Below are positions 1-8,039 of a stretch of 64,000 nucleotides of DNA, in pieces. A program made the translations under genes and the position numbers. Source of the DNA: an uncultured Mycoplasmatota bacterium (GTDB taxonomy: Bacteria; Bacillota_I; Bacilli_A; Mycoplasmatales; Mycoplasmoidaceae); NCBI GenBank assembly GCA_949527715.1, contig CATEWF010000001.1, positions 1 through 64,000 of the forward strand, written 5' to 3'. Numbering within the stretch: the first letter of the stretch is position 1; each line of letters opens with the position of its first letter. The notes below the pieces were generated by a model. It was not told the DNA's origin. It saw nothing but the letters and a program-made list of their open reading frames with translations, and did no database searches.

Positions 1-49
1 ATATATAATATAATAATATACTCCTTATGAAGAAACATATTATTAAACT

Positions 50-115
50 ATAATAATCCCTTACGGGTATAATTTTATATTAAATGATTTATATTATACC
101 CTTACGGGTACAAGT
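50..115. repeat. Paired short inverted repeats at the left edge
   Basis: CCCTTACGGG occurs twice (58-67 and 99-108), each copy followed by GTA. Each can form a 3-bp CCC/GGG stem with flanking T/A pairs. They lie in AT-rich non-coding DNA upstream of the first promoter. Nothing else is recognisable between positions 1 and 126. They may be regulator sites or weak hairpins. Confidence 0.4.
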
Positions 116-126
116 TCGTATTGTCC

Positions 127-145
127 TATGTACTCAAATGAGTAC
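127..145. repeat. 19-bp dispersed repeat, copy 1
   Basis: TATGTACTCAAATGAGTAC is a palindrome (GTACTC / GAGTAC arms around AAAT). Identical copies are at 33605-33623 and 36377-36395. All three lie in or next to intergenic gaps, here just upstream of a promoter. An operator for a dimeric regulator is the simplest reading. Confidence 0.6.
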
Positions 146-157
146 GTTTAACTAAGA

Positions 158-203
158 TTAACCTCAAATATTTTGCATATTTCAAATTAAATCGTATCTT
201 TGC
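158..203 (+). promoter_or_regulatory. Bacteroidetes-type promoter
   Basis: TTAAC at 158-162, -33 TTTG at 172-175 and -7 TATCTTTG at 195-202. Serves the four small genes from 242 to 1156. Confidence 0.75.
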
Positions 204-241
204 AAAGTGAATTAAAAAAGAAAACAAATTAGAATAAAGTT

Positions 242-558
242 ATGACATACAAGTGTATTAAGGATGTATATTATGGAGACCATCTTCTGATAAAGAGGGG
301 AACGTATATAATGATGATAATAACAATATTGAGTATGATGTTGCAGTTCCTTCAATCGGTAATACCATTATGAGAATATCTGAAAAGGATATAATTCAAA
401 AGACCTACAAATATTATTATATTAATTCAGATGGATTTATATCAGAGTCTGTTAAATATATTGATCGCCATAAGGATGTATTTCTTGAAAATGCTAATTT
501 GATGTTCAGCAGTTATGAGCAAGCGAGAAAGAAATTTAATGAAATAATGGGAGAATAA
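242..558 (+). pseudogene. Small phage protein, reading frame broken near codon 24
   Basis: Unknown function. Translation starts at ATG 242 (MTYKCIKDVYYGDHLLIKRG) and runs out of frame near 310-316. The next frame then continues without a break (DDNNNIEYDVAVPSIGNTIM) to the stop at 558. One extra A near 311-313 would join the two into one protein of about 106 residues. The internal ATG at 370 gives only a 62-residue C-terminal part. First gene behind the 158 promoter. The break is either a real mutation or an assembly indel. Confidence 0.6.
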
Positions 559-565
559 AAAGTTT

Positions 566-772
566 ATGTGTGAATTATTTGTTGCTATCTTAACTATTGT
601 GATTGCATTGGTTACTATTTTTCAATTCCGTTTATTCAGTAGGATTGTAGATTGTGTAAAGGGTGATAATAAGAAAGAGAATTATATTGCGTATAATTTG
701 ATGTTATATACTTTTGTTCTGTTATTCCTTAATTTCCTATTTGCTATGTTTTTTCATATTATACTTGAATAG
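566..772 (+). CDS. Small two-helix membrane protein
   Basis: Unknown family. The 68 residues hold two hydrophobic segments, about 4-24 and 45-66, joined by a short charged loop rich in Lys, Asp and Glu. This predicts an inner-membrane hairpin protein. It lies 7 bases after the preceding frame in the same unit and ends with TAG. Confidence 0.65.
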   Translation: MCELFVAILTIVIALVTIFQFRLFSRIVDCVKGDNKKENYIAYNLMLYTFVLLFLNFLFAMFFHIILE

Positions 773-794
773 ATAAAAAGAAAGATTAAGATAT

Positions 795-950
795 ATGATT
801 AAGTTCTATATAAATAATTTAATTAAGATTGAAATAACTGAATTGGGATTGATAGTCTTTATTCTATTGTTCTGTATGATTAATTACCAAATGGAAATTT
901 GTTATATGTTCAATAAAGTAAAGAATTGGATTAAAAGTAAGATAGTATGA
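795..950 (+). CDS. 51-residue membrane peptide
   Basis: Unknown function. One hydrophobic stretch (about residues 12-32) is followed by a basic tail. The stop TGA overlaps the start of the next gene as ATGA, a typical sign of translational coupling, which supports a real gene despite its size. Confidence 0.55.
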   Translation: MIKFYINNLIKIEITELGLIVFILLFCMINYQMEICYMFNKVKNWIKSKIV

Positions 951-1156
951 AAAAAGGTTTTAAATATAGGTTATCTGTTATTTGGTATTATATCAAATGT
1001 TTTATTGCAGTTGTAATATATGCTGTTCCTGCGTTTTCTTTATTCTTATCTTATGCTTTATGGGGTGGTGCAATGTTTCCAAAAGACCCTCGTGATGAAG
1101 AATATGTAAATGATGATAGTGAAGCGGAATATGATTCATATAGTTGGAATAAATAA
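947..1156 (+). CDS. Small membrane protein with acidic tail
   Basis: Unknown function, 69 residues. A basic N-terminus precedes one hydrophobic segment (about 12-40). The tail is strongly acidic (Asp/Glu run, about 47-64). Starts by ATGA overlap with the gene before it. Last gene before the next promoter. Confidence 0.6.
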   Translation: MKKGFKYRLSVIWYYIKCFIAVVIYAVPAFSLFLSYALWGGAMFPKDPRDEEYVNDDSEAEYDSYSWNK

Positions 1157-1171
1157 GTAATTTCACATTAA

Positions 1172-1217
1172 TTAACGCAAATAATTTGGTAGCCATAGAA
1201 AAAATGACTACCTTTGT
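1172..1217 (+). promoter_or_regulatory. Bacteroidetes-type promoter with near-palindromic spacer
   Basis: TTAAC 1172-1176, TTTG 1185-1188, TACCTTTG 1209-1216. The spacer carries GGTAGCCAT (1188-1196) opposite ATGACTACC (1204-1212), an inverted repeat with one mismatch. Confidence 0.8.
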
Positions 1218-1252
1218 ATTATTAAAAAATAACCAAAAGGAGAAATAAGAAT

Positions 1253-1438
1253 ATGAAGCCGATTGAAATATTAGTTATTGTAGTTCTATATACAATAACG
1301 ATTATCTTAATTACGAGCGAAACCAAAAGGGCATATGGAAAAACCAAATACTATAATAAGGTGCTTGTATTTAGATATATTCTATATGTATTGGTTTTTC
1401 TTCTGATTGCTTGTTTAAGAATATTTTGTTTTAAATGA
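1253..1438 (+). CDS. 61-residue two-helix membrane protein
   Basis: Unknown function. Hydrophobic segments at about 4-21 and 42-60 flank a basic loop (KTKRAYGKTKYY). First gene after the 1172 promoter. Probably an inner-membrane protein. Confidence 0.6.
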   Translation: MKPIEILVIVVLYTITIILITSETKRAYGKTKYYNKVLVFRYILYVLVFLLIACLRIFCFK

Positions 1439-1455
1439 AAATTAATTGATATATT

Positions 1456-2115
1456 ATGGCTTGCATTGATAAAACGTATGTTAATAATTACGAGGATTGG
1501 AAGAAAGTAGTAGACTATGCTAAAAATACCTCATTTACTTGTCCTAATGGTATTGTGTTAAATCTTATTGATTATTGTTATCACAAATATACTGAAAAGG
1601 AAATTAGGGAATGGTTGGATAGGTCAAAAGAGGTACCTGTGTTGAATACTTCTAATTCAGTTGATTATTTCCTTATTAAGTATTGTCCTTTGGAAATAGT
1701 TCAGAATAGAATGAAAGAAGTGTATGATATAGACTTTTATAATTCAGTTAAAAATGGCACTTCAAAATATGATACATTTGTAAAAGGACAGAATGTAGGA
1801 AAACATTTTAAGGTTATTGAAAAGCCTAAATACAATAAACTTGCCAAAGTGTTTTTAAATCGTAGTAAGAGATATGCAAAACAATCATACGATGTTCAGA
1901 CTGATTTGTCAGTCGATGGTTATAATGAGGAAAAAGATATTTGGGTTATGAATGACGAATTGGGACGTATTGATAGCAATACTGCTACTACAAATTGTAG
2001 GTCATTTAAAGCCATTTGTCGAAAGATTATGAAATGGAATTTTCCTATTGGTACAAAGGTTTATTTCTTTGGGCGATATATCGGTGAATATGGGTGTATT
2101 CAAATAACTAAATAA
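1456..2115 (+). CDS. Conserved phage hypothetical protein (MACIDKTY type)
   Basis: 219 residues, soluble, no signal peptide. The N-terminal MACIDKTY, the CPNG motif near residue 30 and a middle DYFLIKYCPLEIVQNRMKEV segment resemble a hypothetical family I associate with Bacteroidetes phages, function unknown. The C-terminal 60 residues include an FPIGTKVYFFGRYIGEY segment that looks like a small beta domain. Confidence 0.75.
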   Translation: MACIDKTYVNNYEDWKKVVDYAKNTSFTCPNGIVLNLIDYCYHKYTEKEIREWLDRSKEVPVLNTSNSVDYFLIKYCPLEIVQNRMKEVYDIDFYNSVKNGTSKYDTFVKGQNVGKHFKVIEKPKYNKLAKVFLNRSKRYAKQSYDVQTDLSVDGYNEEKDIWVMNDELGRIDSNTATTNCRSFKAICRKIMKWNFPIGTKVYFFGRYIGEYGCIQITK

Positions 2116-2126
2116 TTTAATTGAAT

Positions 2127-2315
2127 ATGAAACTATCAAGACAAATAAAAAGGAAATTCAAGGATGAAGTCTTTACTAATCTTATAAAAGAAGATATAGA
2201 AAAATACGGAAAACCTAGGCATAGCATTAATAGTGCATATATCGGTATTGAATGGGCGATTAATAATATTGAAGATATTAAAAAGTTAATTGTGGATATA
2301 GAAAAAGCAAATTAA
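2127..2315 (+). CDS. Small basic hypothetical protein
   Basis: 62 residues from ATG 2127; a TTG six bases upstream is in frame but less likely. The N-terminal half is very basic (SRQIKRKFK), the rest helical and mixed charge. Function unknown. Last gene of the unit that starts at 1253. Confidence 0.55.
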   Translation: MKLSRQIKRKFKDEVFTNLIKEDIEKYGKPRHSINSAYIGIEWAINNIEDIKKLIVDIEKAN

Positions 2316-2321
2316 TATTTT

Positions 2322-2369
2322 TTAACTGAAATAAATTTGGTAATATCAGATTTTCTTCTTACCTTTGCA
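2322..2369 (+). promoter_or_regulatory. Bacteroidetes-type promoter
   Basis: TTAAC 2322-2326, TTTG 2336-2339, TACCTTTG 2360-2367. Drives the block 2394-4923. Confidence 0.8.
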
Positions 2370-2393
2370 GTATCAAATTTAACAAGTAATTAA

Positions 2394-2801
2394 ATGAATA
2401 ATTTTATGAAGAAATTTTTTATTGTAATGGTAATGTTTATGTGTGCAACTATGGCTGTTAAGGCTCAAGATAAATTTATCACACATTGCACAATAACAAC
2501 TTATAACCCTACAAAGGCACAGACAGATGACTCTCCACTTGTTACTGCAAATGGAACTAAAATTTGTCCTAAGAAGTTAAAAGAAGGAAAATTGAAGTAT
2601 GTTGCTGTTTCAAGAGATTTGCGATGGTGTTTGCCTTATGGCAGTATAATTCATATTGAGGGACACGGACTATTTGAAGTAGTAGATACTATGCACCCTA
2701 GGTTTGACCATTATATTGATATATTGCAACACGAAAGTCAACCAAATTTTAAAAAGGAAAAGATTAAAGTAACATTGATTAAAAAGCCTAAAAAGAAATG
2801 A
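2394..2801 (+). CDS. Exported 3D-domain (RlpA-like beta-barrel) protein
   Basis: 135 residues. A signal peptide (basic start, hydrophobic core, then VKAQ) precedes a compact domain with TTYNPTKAQTDD near residue 36, TANG near 51, LPYGSIIHIEG and a closing VVDTMH...FDHYIDI. This is the pattern of the 3D / double-psi beta-barrel domain found in cell-wall-active and resuscitation-type proteins, whose conserved Asp residues give the name. It probably acts in the periplasm on peptidoglycan. An internal ATG at 2406 is an alternative start. Could be a lysis or wall-remodelling factor; substrate unknown. Confidence 0.75.
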   Translation: MNNFMKKFFIVMVMFMCATMAVKAQDKFITHCTITTYNPTKAQTDDSPLVTANGTKICPKKLKEGKLKYVAVSRDLRWCLPYGSIIHIEGHGLFEVVDTMHPRFDHYIDILQHESQPNFKKEKIKVTLIKKPKKK

Positions 2802-3031
2802 CGTTAAAAGAATTTAAAGATAAATTGGAAAGTATTCCTGATGATGTAGATTTAAGGGATATAGAAATACCTATTACCATAGGACAGCGTAGGAATTGCA
2901 AACGATTCATAACAATATATTTAGGTGATTATCGTATATGTGGAACTGAATTTATAGGAAATGAAATAGTATATGATACAAGTGCAAGACTTGACAATGT
3001 AGCAGATAGTATATTATTGGCATTAAAATAA
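2798..3031 (+). CDS. Hypothetical protein, coupled to 3D-domain gene
   Basis: 77 residues, start overlaps the upstream stop (ATGA). Begins MTLKEFKDKLESIPDDVDL, a helix typical of small phage proteins, then beta-rich sequence. No motif recognised. The coupling suggests expression in fixed ratio with the exported protein, but it has no export signal itself. Confidence 0.65.
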   Translation: MTLKEFKDKLESIPDDVDLRDIEIPITIGQRRNCKRFITIYLGDYRICGTEFIGNEIVYDTSARLDNVADSILLALK

Positions 3032-3032
3032 G

Positions 3033-3195
3033 ATGAATAGAGAAAAAATATTGTTCTACCCCACAATATCATAAATGGAGAAATGAATTATATCAACAAA
3101 AGTTTATCCTTCGTAATTTGGATAAAAGCAATATACCTGCAATTATAAGTTGTGAAGAACATATTAAAGAATTAAAAAAATTAATGAAAATATAA
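3033..3195 (+). pseudogene. Small protein with A-tract frameshift at codon 5
   Basis: ATG 3033 reads MNREKI and terminates soon. Removing one A from the six-A run near 3046-3051 gives one open frame of about 53 residues (MNREKYCSTPQYHKWRNELY onward) ending at 3195. Function unknown. Either an assembly error in a homopolymer, a decayed gene, or a gene expressed through slippage. Confidence 0.55.
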
Positions 3196-3206
3196 AAGAT
3201 AAAGTA

Positions 3207-3422
3207 TTGCTTATTTTAACTACATTAATTTGTTCAGTTATTCTTGTAAGTTGTTATGTTAATACAAATCGGCAAGAAACAAGAGATAGAATGTTTGCTG
3301 ATAAGGTACAAGAAATAACATATAAAGGACATAAATATATTTTTTATTCTAGTGATATTTACAAGGCAGGTCTTTGTCATGATCCCGATTGTCCTTGTTT
3401 AAAGAAAGATAGTATTAAATAA
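3207..3422 (+). CDS. Small lipoprotein
   Basis: A hydrophobic signal ends in the lipobox VLVSC, and the mature part has a Cys-rich tail (CHDPDCPC). No ATG precedes the signal in frame: the frame begins at TTG 3207. ATG 3184 lies one base out of frame, and one more A after it would give MKNIKDKVLLILTT and a textbook lipoprotein signal. So the true start is probably 3184 with a frame error in the A-tract. Probably anchored in a membrane; role unknown. Confidence 0.6.
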   Translation: MLILTTLICSVILVSCYVNTNRQETRDRMFADKVQEITYKGHKYIFYSSDIYKAGLCHDPDCPCLKKDSIK

Positions 3423-3432
3423 TAATTTAGTT

Positions 3433-3639
3433 ATGTGGAGTGTTAAAGTTGATTTAAGTCCCGAAGCACGTAAGTGTTTTGAAAATGGTGAAAATTGGTG
3501 CATCCCAGGACAATGGGCAATTTATTATAAAAAACATTTTTGGAGTAAATGGGAACAATATCATCAGACTTATGCCAGTAAAGATTGGGCGATAAGTGAG
3601 GCAAAGGAAATTGCTCAAATACCTTATAAAGTTAAATAA
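3433..3639 (+). CDS. Hypothetical protein, Trp-rich
   Basis: 68 residues with six Trp. Soluble, short, no known motif. Lies 10 bases after the lipoprotein gene in the same unit. Confidence 0.6.
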   Translation: MWSVKVDLSPEARKCFENGENWCIPGQWAIYYKKHFWSKWEQYHQTYASKDWAISEAKEIAQIPYKVK

Positions 3640-3647
3640 ATTAATTT

Positions 3648-4028
3648 ATGAATACAAGGCGATATTATAGAGAGTTACACGTTTTTGAACTCATTGAGTA
3701 TCTTAATAAAGAATATGGTATAGAACTAACTGATTATCAAAAGAGTAAAATTCGATGTGCTCATAGAACGTGGTTGTATAGATACGGAGAACTATACAAT
3801 AAGGAAAAGGAAGAAAAACATAATAGATTTTATTATATTAAAGAATTTCTTATCCGTCTTATTGGTATTCCTATTTTTTTGATTGCAAGTATTTCATTTA
3901 GGTTTATTATCTGTCCTATTCTGTTTATCCTCACAGGTAAGGATTTATATTATTTTACCGTAACATATAAAAAGGGGGCTATCGGTCATTTCTTTGAAAA
4001 GTGTGCGGAGAGATTAAATTTGCTATAA
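3648..4028 (+). CDS. Membrane-associated hypothetical protein
   Basis: 126 residues. The N-terminal 60 residues are charged and helical; a strongly hydrophobic stretch follows (about 64-95, one long or two short membrane helices), then a soluble tail. Function unknown. Confidence 0.6.
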   Translation: MNTRRYYRELHVFELIEYLNKEYGIELTDYQKSKIRCAHRTWLYRYGELYNKEKEEKHNRFYYIKEFLIRLIGIPIFLIASISFRFIICPILFILTGKDLYYFTVTYKKGAIGHFFEKCAERLNLL

Positions 4029-4053
4029 ATACATAAATAAAATAATAATTGTT

Positions 4054-4398
4054 ATGACAAAAGCGATGCTTGAAGAACAAGTTAAAGAACTTCAAGAGAG
4101 AATATCAAATCTTGCAAATGAAAGAAACGACCTTTGTAATAAATTATATAAGGCAGGTACATTAATTGATGAGTTGAAAGAAGAAAATAAGAAACTTAAT
4201 GCTTATGTTGATGCTTCAAAAAAATCACTTCAAGTTTTAATGAGAGATGTAATTGAAGAAGAAATCAAGAACAATCTTCAACTTAAAGAAGGTGATTATA
4301 ATGATTATTATTCAAATGGGTCTGTTATAGAACTTTATTATAAAGAACAAAATCTTGGTCAAGTAAGTATAACGACAAAACAATGGTCAGAGGATTGA
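4054..4398 (+). CDS. Coiled-coil protein
   Basis: 114 residues. Residues 1-60 carry heptad-spaced Leu/Ile with Glu/Lys and Asn (LEEQVKELQERISNL), a clear coiled coil that suggests dimerisation. The C-terminal half is acidic and beta-like. Partner unknown. Confidence 0.65.
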   Translation: MTKAMLEEQVKELQERISNLANERNDLCNKLYKAGTLIDELKEENKKLNAYVDASKKSLQVLMRDVIEEEIKNNLQLKEGDYNDYYSNGSVIELYYKEQNLGQVSITTKQWSED

Positions 4399-4419
4399 AA
4401 ACATAAAAATTACATAAAT

Positions 4420-4923
4420 ATGGAAGTTCCAATTTTAGGTAAAGAGTATTATTTCTTTGATGATGGAAAAACGAGTCCTTCACGCTGTTATAAAGCAAAG
4501 GTAGTAGGCATTTATCCTTACAAGTCAGAACTTATCGTAGATACGTTTGATTATGACTTGGAAATGATAGTACAAAAACCTATACAAGAAATACATAGGA
4601 ATGAAGTAAATGACCATCGTCAAGGAGAGAATTTTAAGGTACTTTGTGGAGATACAACAACAGGCGCCCCGTGGCTGTATGCAGAAAAGACTGATTATTT
4701 TATTAAATGTGAGATTAAAGGTTATGATGAAAATCCTATATGGTTTGCGAGAACAATTCACAATGGATGGTTTTCTATGAATGTTACAAATAGTTGGCAG
4801 TCAGGAACTCTTGATGTTGATGGAAAAAAGTATGAAGAAGCCAAACATAATTTTGATATGTATAATTATGATGGTTTTTATGACAGCGAAATAATTGCAA
4901 AAGGTGAGTTTATTGAGAATTAA
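4420..4923 (+). CDS. Hypothetical protein
   Basis: 167 residues, soluble. No family recognised. The start EVPILGKEYYFFDDGK and strand-rich sequence suggest a small beta domain, and the C-terminus is acidic. Last gene of the 2322 unit. The minus-strand frame over it is a shadow. Confidence 0.65.
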   Translation: MEVPILGKEYYFFDDGKTSPSRCYKAKVVGIYPYKSELIVDTFDYDLEMIVQKPIQEIHRNEVNDHRQGENFKVLCGDTTTGAPWLYAEKTDYFIKCEIKGYDENPIWFARTIHNGWFSMNVTNSWQSGTLDVDGKKYEEAKHNFDMYNYDGFYDSEIIAKGEFIEN

Positions 4924-4973
4924 ATAATTTAATAAAGGGTAGGAATTACATCTTATCATTTATTTTTGTTTTA

Positions 4974-5020
4974 TTAACAATAATAATTTGGTTATTTCAA
5001 ATAAAAGTATTACCTTTGTA
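4974..5020 (+). promoter_or_regulatory. Bacteroidetes-type promoter
   Basis: TTAAC 4974-4978, TTTG 4987-4990, TACCTTTG 5011-5018. The long open frame that starts at 4988 overlaps it, so the gene start was moved to 5045. Confidence 0.8.
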
Positions 5021-5044
5021 GTACAAATTAAAACAGAAAACAAA

Positions 5045-5338
5045 ATGAGAACAATCGCAACAGAATATCGTGGTTATACTGAAGGTAGTTATACCATTAA
5101 ACTTGTTACCAATAACAAAGAAAATAGTAATGGCATATATGTTATTACAGACCCAAAAGGTTATGAACACGAAGCAGGTATATGGGAACGTATAAAGGAT
5201 AAGAATAACTATATTTATTGCGGTTTATCTTTTGCAGAATTGTCTAATGATGTTAGACGTAAAAGATATTATAAGCGTATTGATATGATGGAGAATAAGT
5301 TGTTTAGATTTATAAAAGAAAACGAAAACAGATATTAA
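5045..5338 (+). CDS. Hypothetical protein
   Basis: 97 residues from ATG 5045, the first ATG behind the promoter. Begins MRTIATEYRGYTEGSYTIKL. Basic C-terminus with several Arg/Lys. No family recognised. Confidence 0.65.
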   Translation: MRTIATEYRGYTEGSYTIKLVTNNKENSNGIYVITDPKGYEHEAGIWERIKDKNNYIYCGLSFAELSNDVRRKRYYKRIDMMENKLFRFIKENENRY

Positions 5339-5357
5339 TATATATATATATATATAT
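5339..5357. repeat. (TA)9 tract reaching into a start codon
   Basis: Nine TA units run up to and into the ATG at 5356. They fill the whole gap after the stop at 5338, where the ribosome must bind. Length change by slippage would change the start context of the next gene. Confidence 0.7.
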
Positions 5358-6066
5358 GAAATTACGCAAAATTAGTATAGATAATATAGAACGTATTTTT
5401 TCTAATATATCTCTTATTAATGAACAGATTAAAGGTAGAGATATAGGTATTCAGAAAAGTGGGTTTTATGGTTTAAAGAAGTCCATTATACATTATGTTA
5501 TTACATTGATTAATCGAGGTATCTATACCAAAGATGAAATAAGTTATCGTATTCTGGGTGTTGAAAGACAACTCATTGAAGATGGAAATCAGACTAAGGA
5601 TTGGATGCTTGTTGAGTTTTTGGTTAATAATAACACATATTTGTATCATACTGAACTTAGAGGTTTAACGATATGTAAAATTTTGGATGAATATGTTAAG
5701 ACAAATAAAGTTACATTAACCAAATATAATAAAAAAACTGAAATAGTATTTTCTAATACTAACGAAGAATTAAGGAATATGTATGCTGAAGTAATTGATA
5801 TTATGTGTCAGTTAAATTGGTGTATATATAGAATTTGCGATAATGAAACTTTCATTAATATCATATCAGCAAGATATAATAATTTAGTTATTAAGATGCA
5901 GGATGATGGCTCATTTGGAAAGTTTAAAAATAAATTAGTTAAGATAAAAGTAAAAAAGAAAGTATGGGTTGAAAATATCCTTTTAAGCGATTTACGATTT
6001 AATTGTCATAACATTTTTCGTAAAATAATGAAGGATAAATTTTTAATTAATTATAATTTTAAATAG
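5356..6066 (+). CDS. Hypothetical protein
   Basis: 236 residues, soluble, rich in Ile, Asn and Lys, mostly helical. No motif recognised. The start lies directly after a (TA)9 tract. Ends with TAG, one of the clear TAG stops showing that TAG is not recoded here. Confidence 0.65.
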   Translation: MKLRKISIDNIERIFSNISLINEQIKGRDIGIQKSGFYGLKKSIIHYVITLINRGIYTKDEISYRILGVERQLIEDGNQTKDWMLVEFLVNNNTYLYHTELRGLTICKILDEYVKTNKVTLTKYNKKTEIVFSNTNEELRNMYAEVIDIMCQLNWCIYRICDNETFINIISARYNNLVIKMQDDGSFGKFKNKLVKIKVKKKVWVENILLSDLRFNCHNIFRKIMKDKFLINYNFK

Positions 6067-6098
6067 TTTATGGAAACATTATTTTGCAGAAAAAACCT

Positions 6099-6515
6099 AT
6101 GGAAACAATACTAAATCAGTATTTTTCAAAACCTATGGTTGTTACAAGAATAGAAAAGGATAATGAAAACAATATATACTTTCTAACAGCATTAACTATA
6201 CCAGGATTACACGAAACTAGATGGGAATATCGGGATGGGATTAGAGATAATGAATATCCTGATACACCGATTAAGGCTTGTTATGGTGAAATTAAAAAAG
6301 ATGGTAAGTGGTATTATTTTTATAATGTGTTATTTAATGATACAATTTTTAAACCAAAAATAGATAAATATTGTGAGGATGCCATAAGAAAATATGTAGA
6401 AAATGGGAAAGACAAATTTCAAAATGTAAGAATACAAATAATTAAAGCATATTATAATAATGCCTTATTTTATTTCAATAAGTTATTAATGAAATTCAAT
6501 TTATTAGAGAAATAA
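6099..6515 (+). CDS. Hypothetical protein
   Basis: 138 residues from ATG 6099. An in-frame TTG at 6084 is possible, and an ATG at 6070 lies in another frame; TATGGAAACA occurs at both sites, a small tandem duplication. The middle has a strand-turn pattern (KKDGKWYYFYNV). Function unknown. Confidence 0.6.
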   Translation: METILNQYFSKPMVVTRIEKDNENNIYFLTALTIPGLHETRWEYRDGIRDNEYPDTPIKACYGEIKKDGKWYYFYNVLFNDTIFKPKIDKYCEDAIRKYVENGKDKFQNVRIQIIKAYYNNALFYFNKLLMKFNLLEK

Positions 6516-6522
6516 ATAAATT

Positions 6523-6924
6523 ATGAGTGAAAGAGAAACTGAACTTAAATTTGTTCATTTTAATGAAGATTATTATACACTTCAATATAGAGAAAAGAAT
6601 TTTGTTCCAAAAGAAATCGAACCATCATCATTTTTTGGTAGATTAAATAGACTTATTTTTGGAAAGAAATACACCAAAAATAAATGGCGAACATTATATC
6701 ATTTTTGCTATGGTTGGCAAAACGAATGGATTCATAAGGGTTTTCATCCTTCAGGTTGGTGTCAGGAATATCTTGTAAGATATAAAGAAATTGAAGAAAC
6801 AAAGAAAAAATTTAACACCATTGAAAAGATTAATGAATTTATTGATAAATCTAATAAACATTACAATAAAATGGTAGAGATATATGAAGAAGAAACAAAA
6901 CAATATAAAGAAGTCATATATTAA
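6523..6924 (+). CDS. Hypothetical protein, aromatic-rich
   Basis: 133 residues. Many Trp, Tyr and Phe in the first 90 residues (HFCYGWQNEW), then a charged, helical C-terminus. No family recognised. Its last 41 bases overlap the next gene. Confidence 0.6.
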   Translation: MSERETELKFVHFNEDYYTLQYREKNFVPKEIEPSSFFGRLNRLIFGKKYTKNKWRTLYHFCYGWQNEWIHKGFHPSGWCQEYLVRYKEIEETKKKFNTIEKINEFIDKSNKHYNKMVEIYEEETKQYKEVIY

Positions 6925-7213
6925 ATACATTATCCTATCTGTATTTACTTTATTTCTATTTTCTTCTTGTATAAGAAGTGAAAGATATAAGGTAGAGGAT
7001 ATTAAGGTCGTATTTGAAGAAGTCGTAGAAAGGGAATACAAGCAGTCAGGTAAACGTATTTTAAGAGAGCAGAGAAGAAATACATATACTGATACTATCA
7101 GAATATATCAAGTAGTATTTGTTAAAGATACTATTAGGGATGTTTGTATAATGGAGCATAAACCTCATTATTATAACATAGGTGATAGTGTTACAAGATA
7201 TTTTATGAATTAA
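6884..7213 (+). CDS. Small lipoprotein
   Basis: 109 residues. A Lys-rich start, hydrophobic core and lipobox LFSSC (Cys near residue 29) mark a type II signal. The mature part is charged and strand-like (EEVVEREYKQSGKRIL). The start overlaps the preceding gene by 41 bases. Probably lipid-anchored in the cell envelope; role unknown. Confidence 0.7.
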   Translation: MKKKQNNIKKSYIKYIILSVFTLFLFSSCIRSERYKVEDIKVVFEEVVEREYKQSGKRILREQRRNTYTDTIRIYQVVFVKDTIRDVCIMEHKPHYYNIGDSVTRYFMN

Positions 7214-7230
7214 TTTTTAAATGAGATAAA

Positions 7231-7590
7231 ATGAAAGATATTAGAATTATACAAGTTATTGAAGATAAAACGTATGAAGTTCAAAAACGCAAACAAAATG
7301 GTAATTGGGTAACAATAGAATCTTCTTCTGATTATATTGAAATTTTACAGGAATATTTAGAATTGACTAATCCTATTAAAGAAAAACGTGTTGTTAATGA
7401 TATTACGTTTGCACTACGTTTCAAGCACTTTTTGAATGATATTAAAGTATGTGATGCCGCTAGTGAAGAAGAATTAGATTATCTGAAACGTGTGGCTGAT
7501 AAATTGCTTGATTATCAAATCAATACGGCAGAGAAAAATTCTGATGAATATCGTTATTTTGTTAATAATGGATTAATTAAAGAGAATTAA
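7231..7590 (+). CDS. Hypothetical protein
   Basis: 119 residues, acidic, soluble. The first 35 residues look like a small antiparallel sheet (IIQVIEDKTYEVQKRKQNG); the rest is helical. No known motif. Confidence 0.65.
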   Translation: MKDIRIIQVIEDKTYEVQKRKQNGNWVTIESSSDYIEILQEYLELTNPIKEKRVVNDITFALRFKHFLNDIKVCDAASEEELDYLKRVADKLLDYQINTAEKNSDEYRYFVNNGLIKEN

Positions 7591-7592
7591 TT

Positions 7593-8009
7593 ATGTTAAA
7601 AGAAGAAGCATACGTTACTGATTATAATATGTGTGTAACATTATCCAAATTAGGATATTGTGAAGGTAGTGAATATGGAATAACACAATATACAGAAGAC
7701 TTTATTTATGATGGAGACCCTAGTCATCCTGAAAGTCATAAAAAGGGTGATATAGAGGTTGTGCGTTTATATACTAAGAATAAAGAAGATATGGGATTAT
7801 ATGAAGTTCCATTGATTTATGAAGTAGGTAAATGGCTACGAGATAATAAAAAACTTAACATTATGGTAGAATATGATGTAGAAAAACATAAATATATAAG
7901 CCTTGTGCAAAATATGATAAAGAATTATATATCGTATTTGAAAGGTAAATTCGATTCGTATGAAGACGCATATAAAAATAGTATTAAATTTTGTTTAAAG
8001 TATATATGA
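7593..8009 (+). CDS. Hypothetical protein
   Basis: 138 residues, acidic, no signal peptide. The middle segment NKEDMGLYEVPLIYEVGKWL resembles short conserved phage proteins of unknown function. Starts 2 bases after the previous stop. Confidence 0.65.
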   Translation: MLKEEAYVTDYNMCVTLSKLGYCEGSEYGITQYTEDFIYDGDPSHPESHKKGDIEVVRLYTKNKEDMGLYEVPLIYEVGKWLRDNKKLNIMVEYDVEKHKYISLVQNMIKNYISYLKGKFDSYEDAYKNSIKFCLKYI

Positions 8010-8039
8010 ATGTAAGTTCAATAAAACATATAGCAAAAT

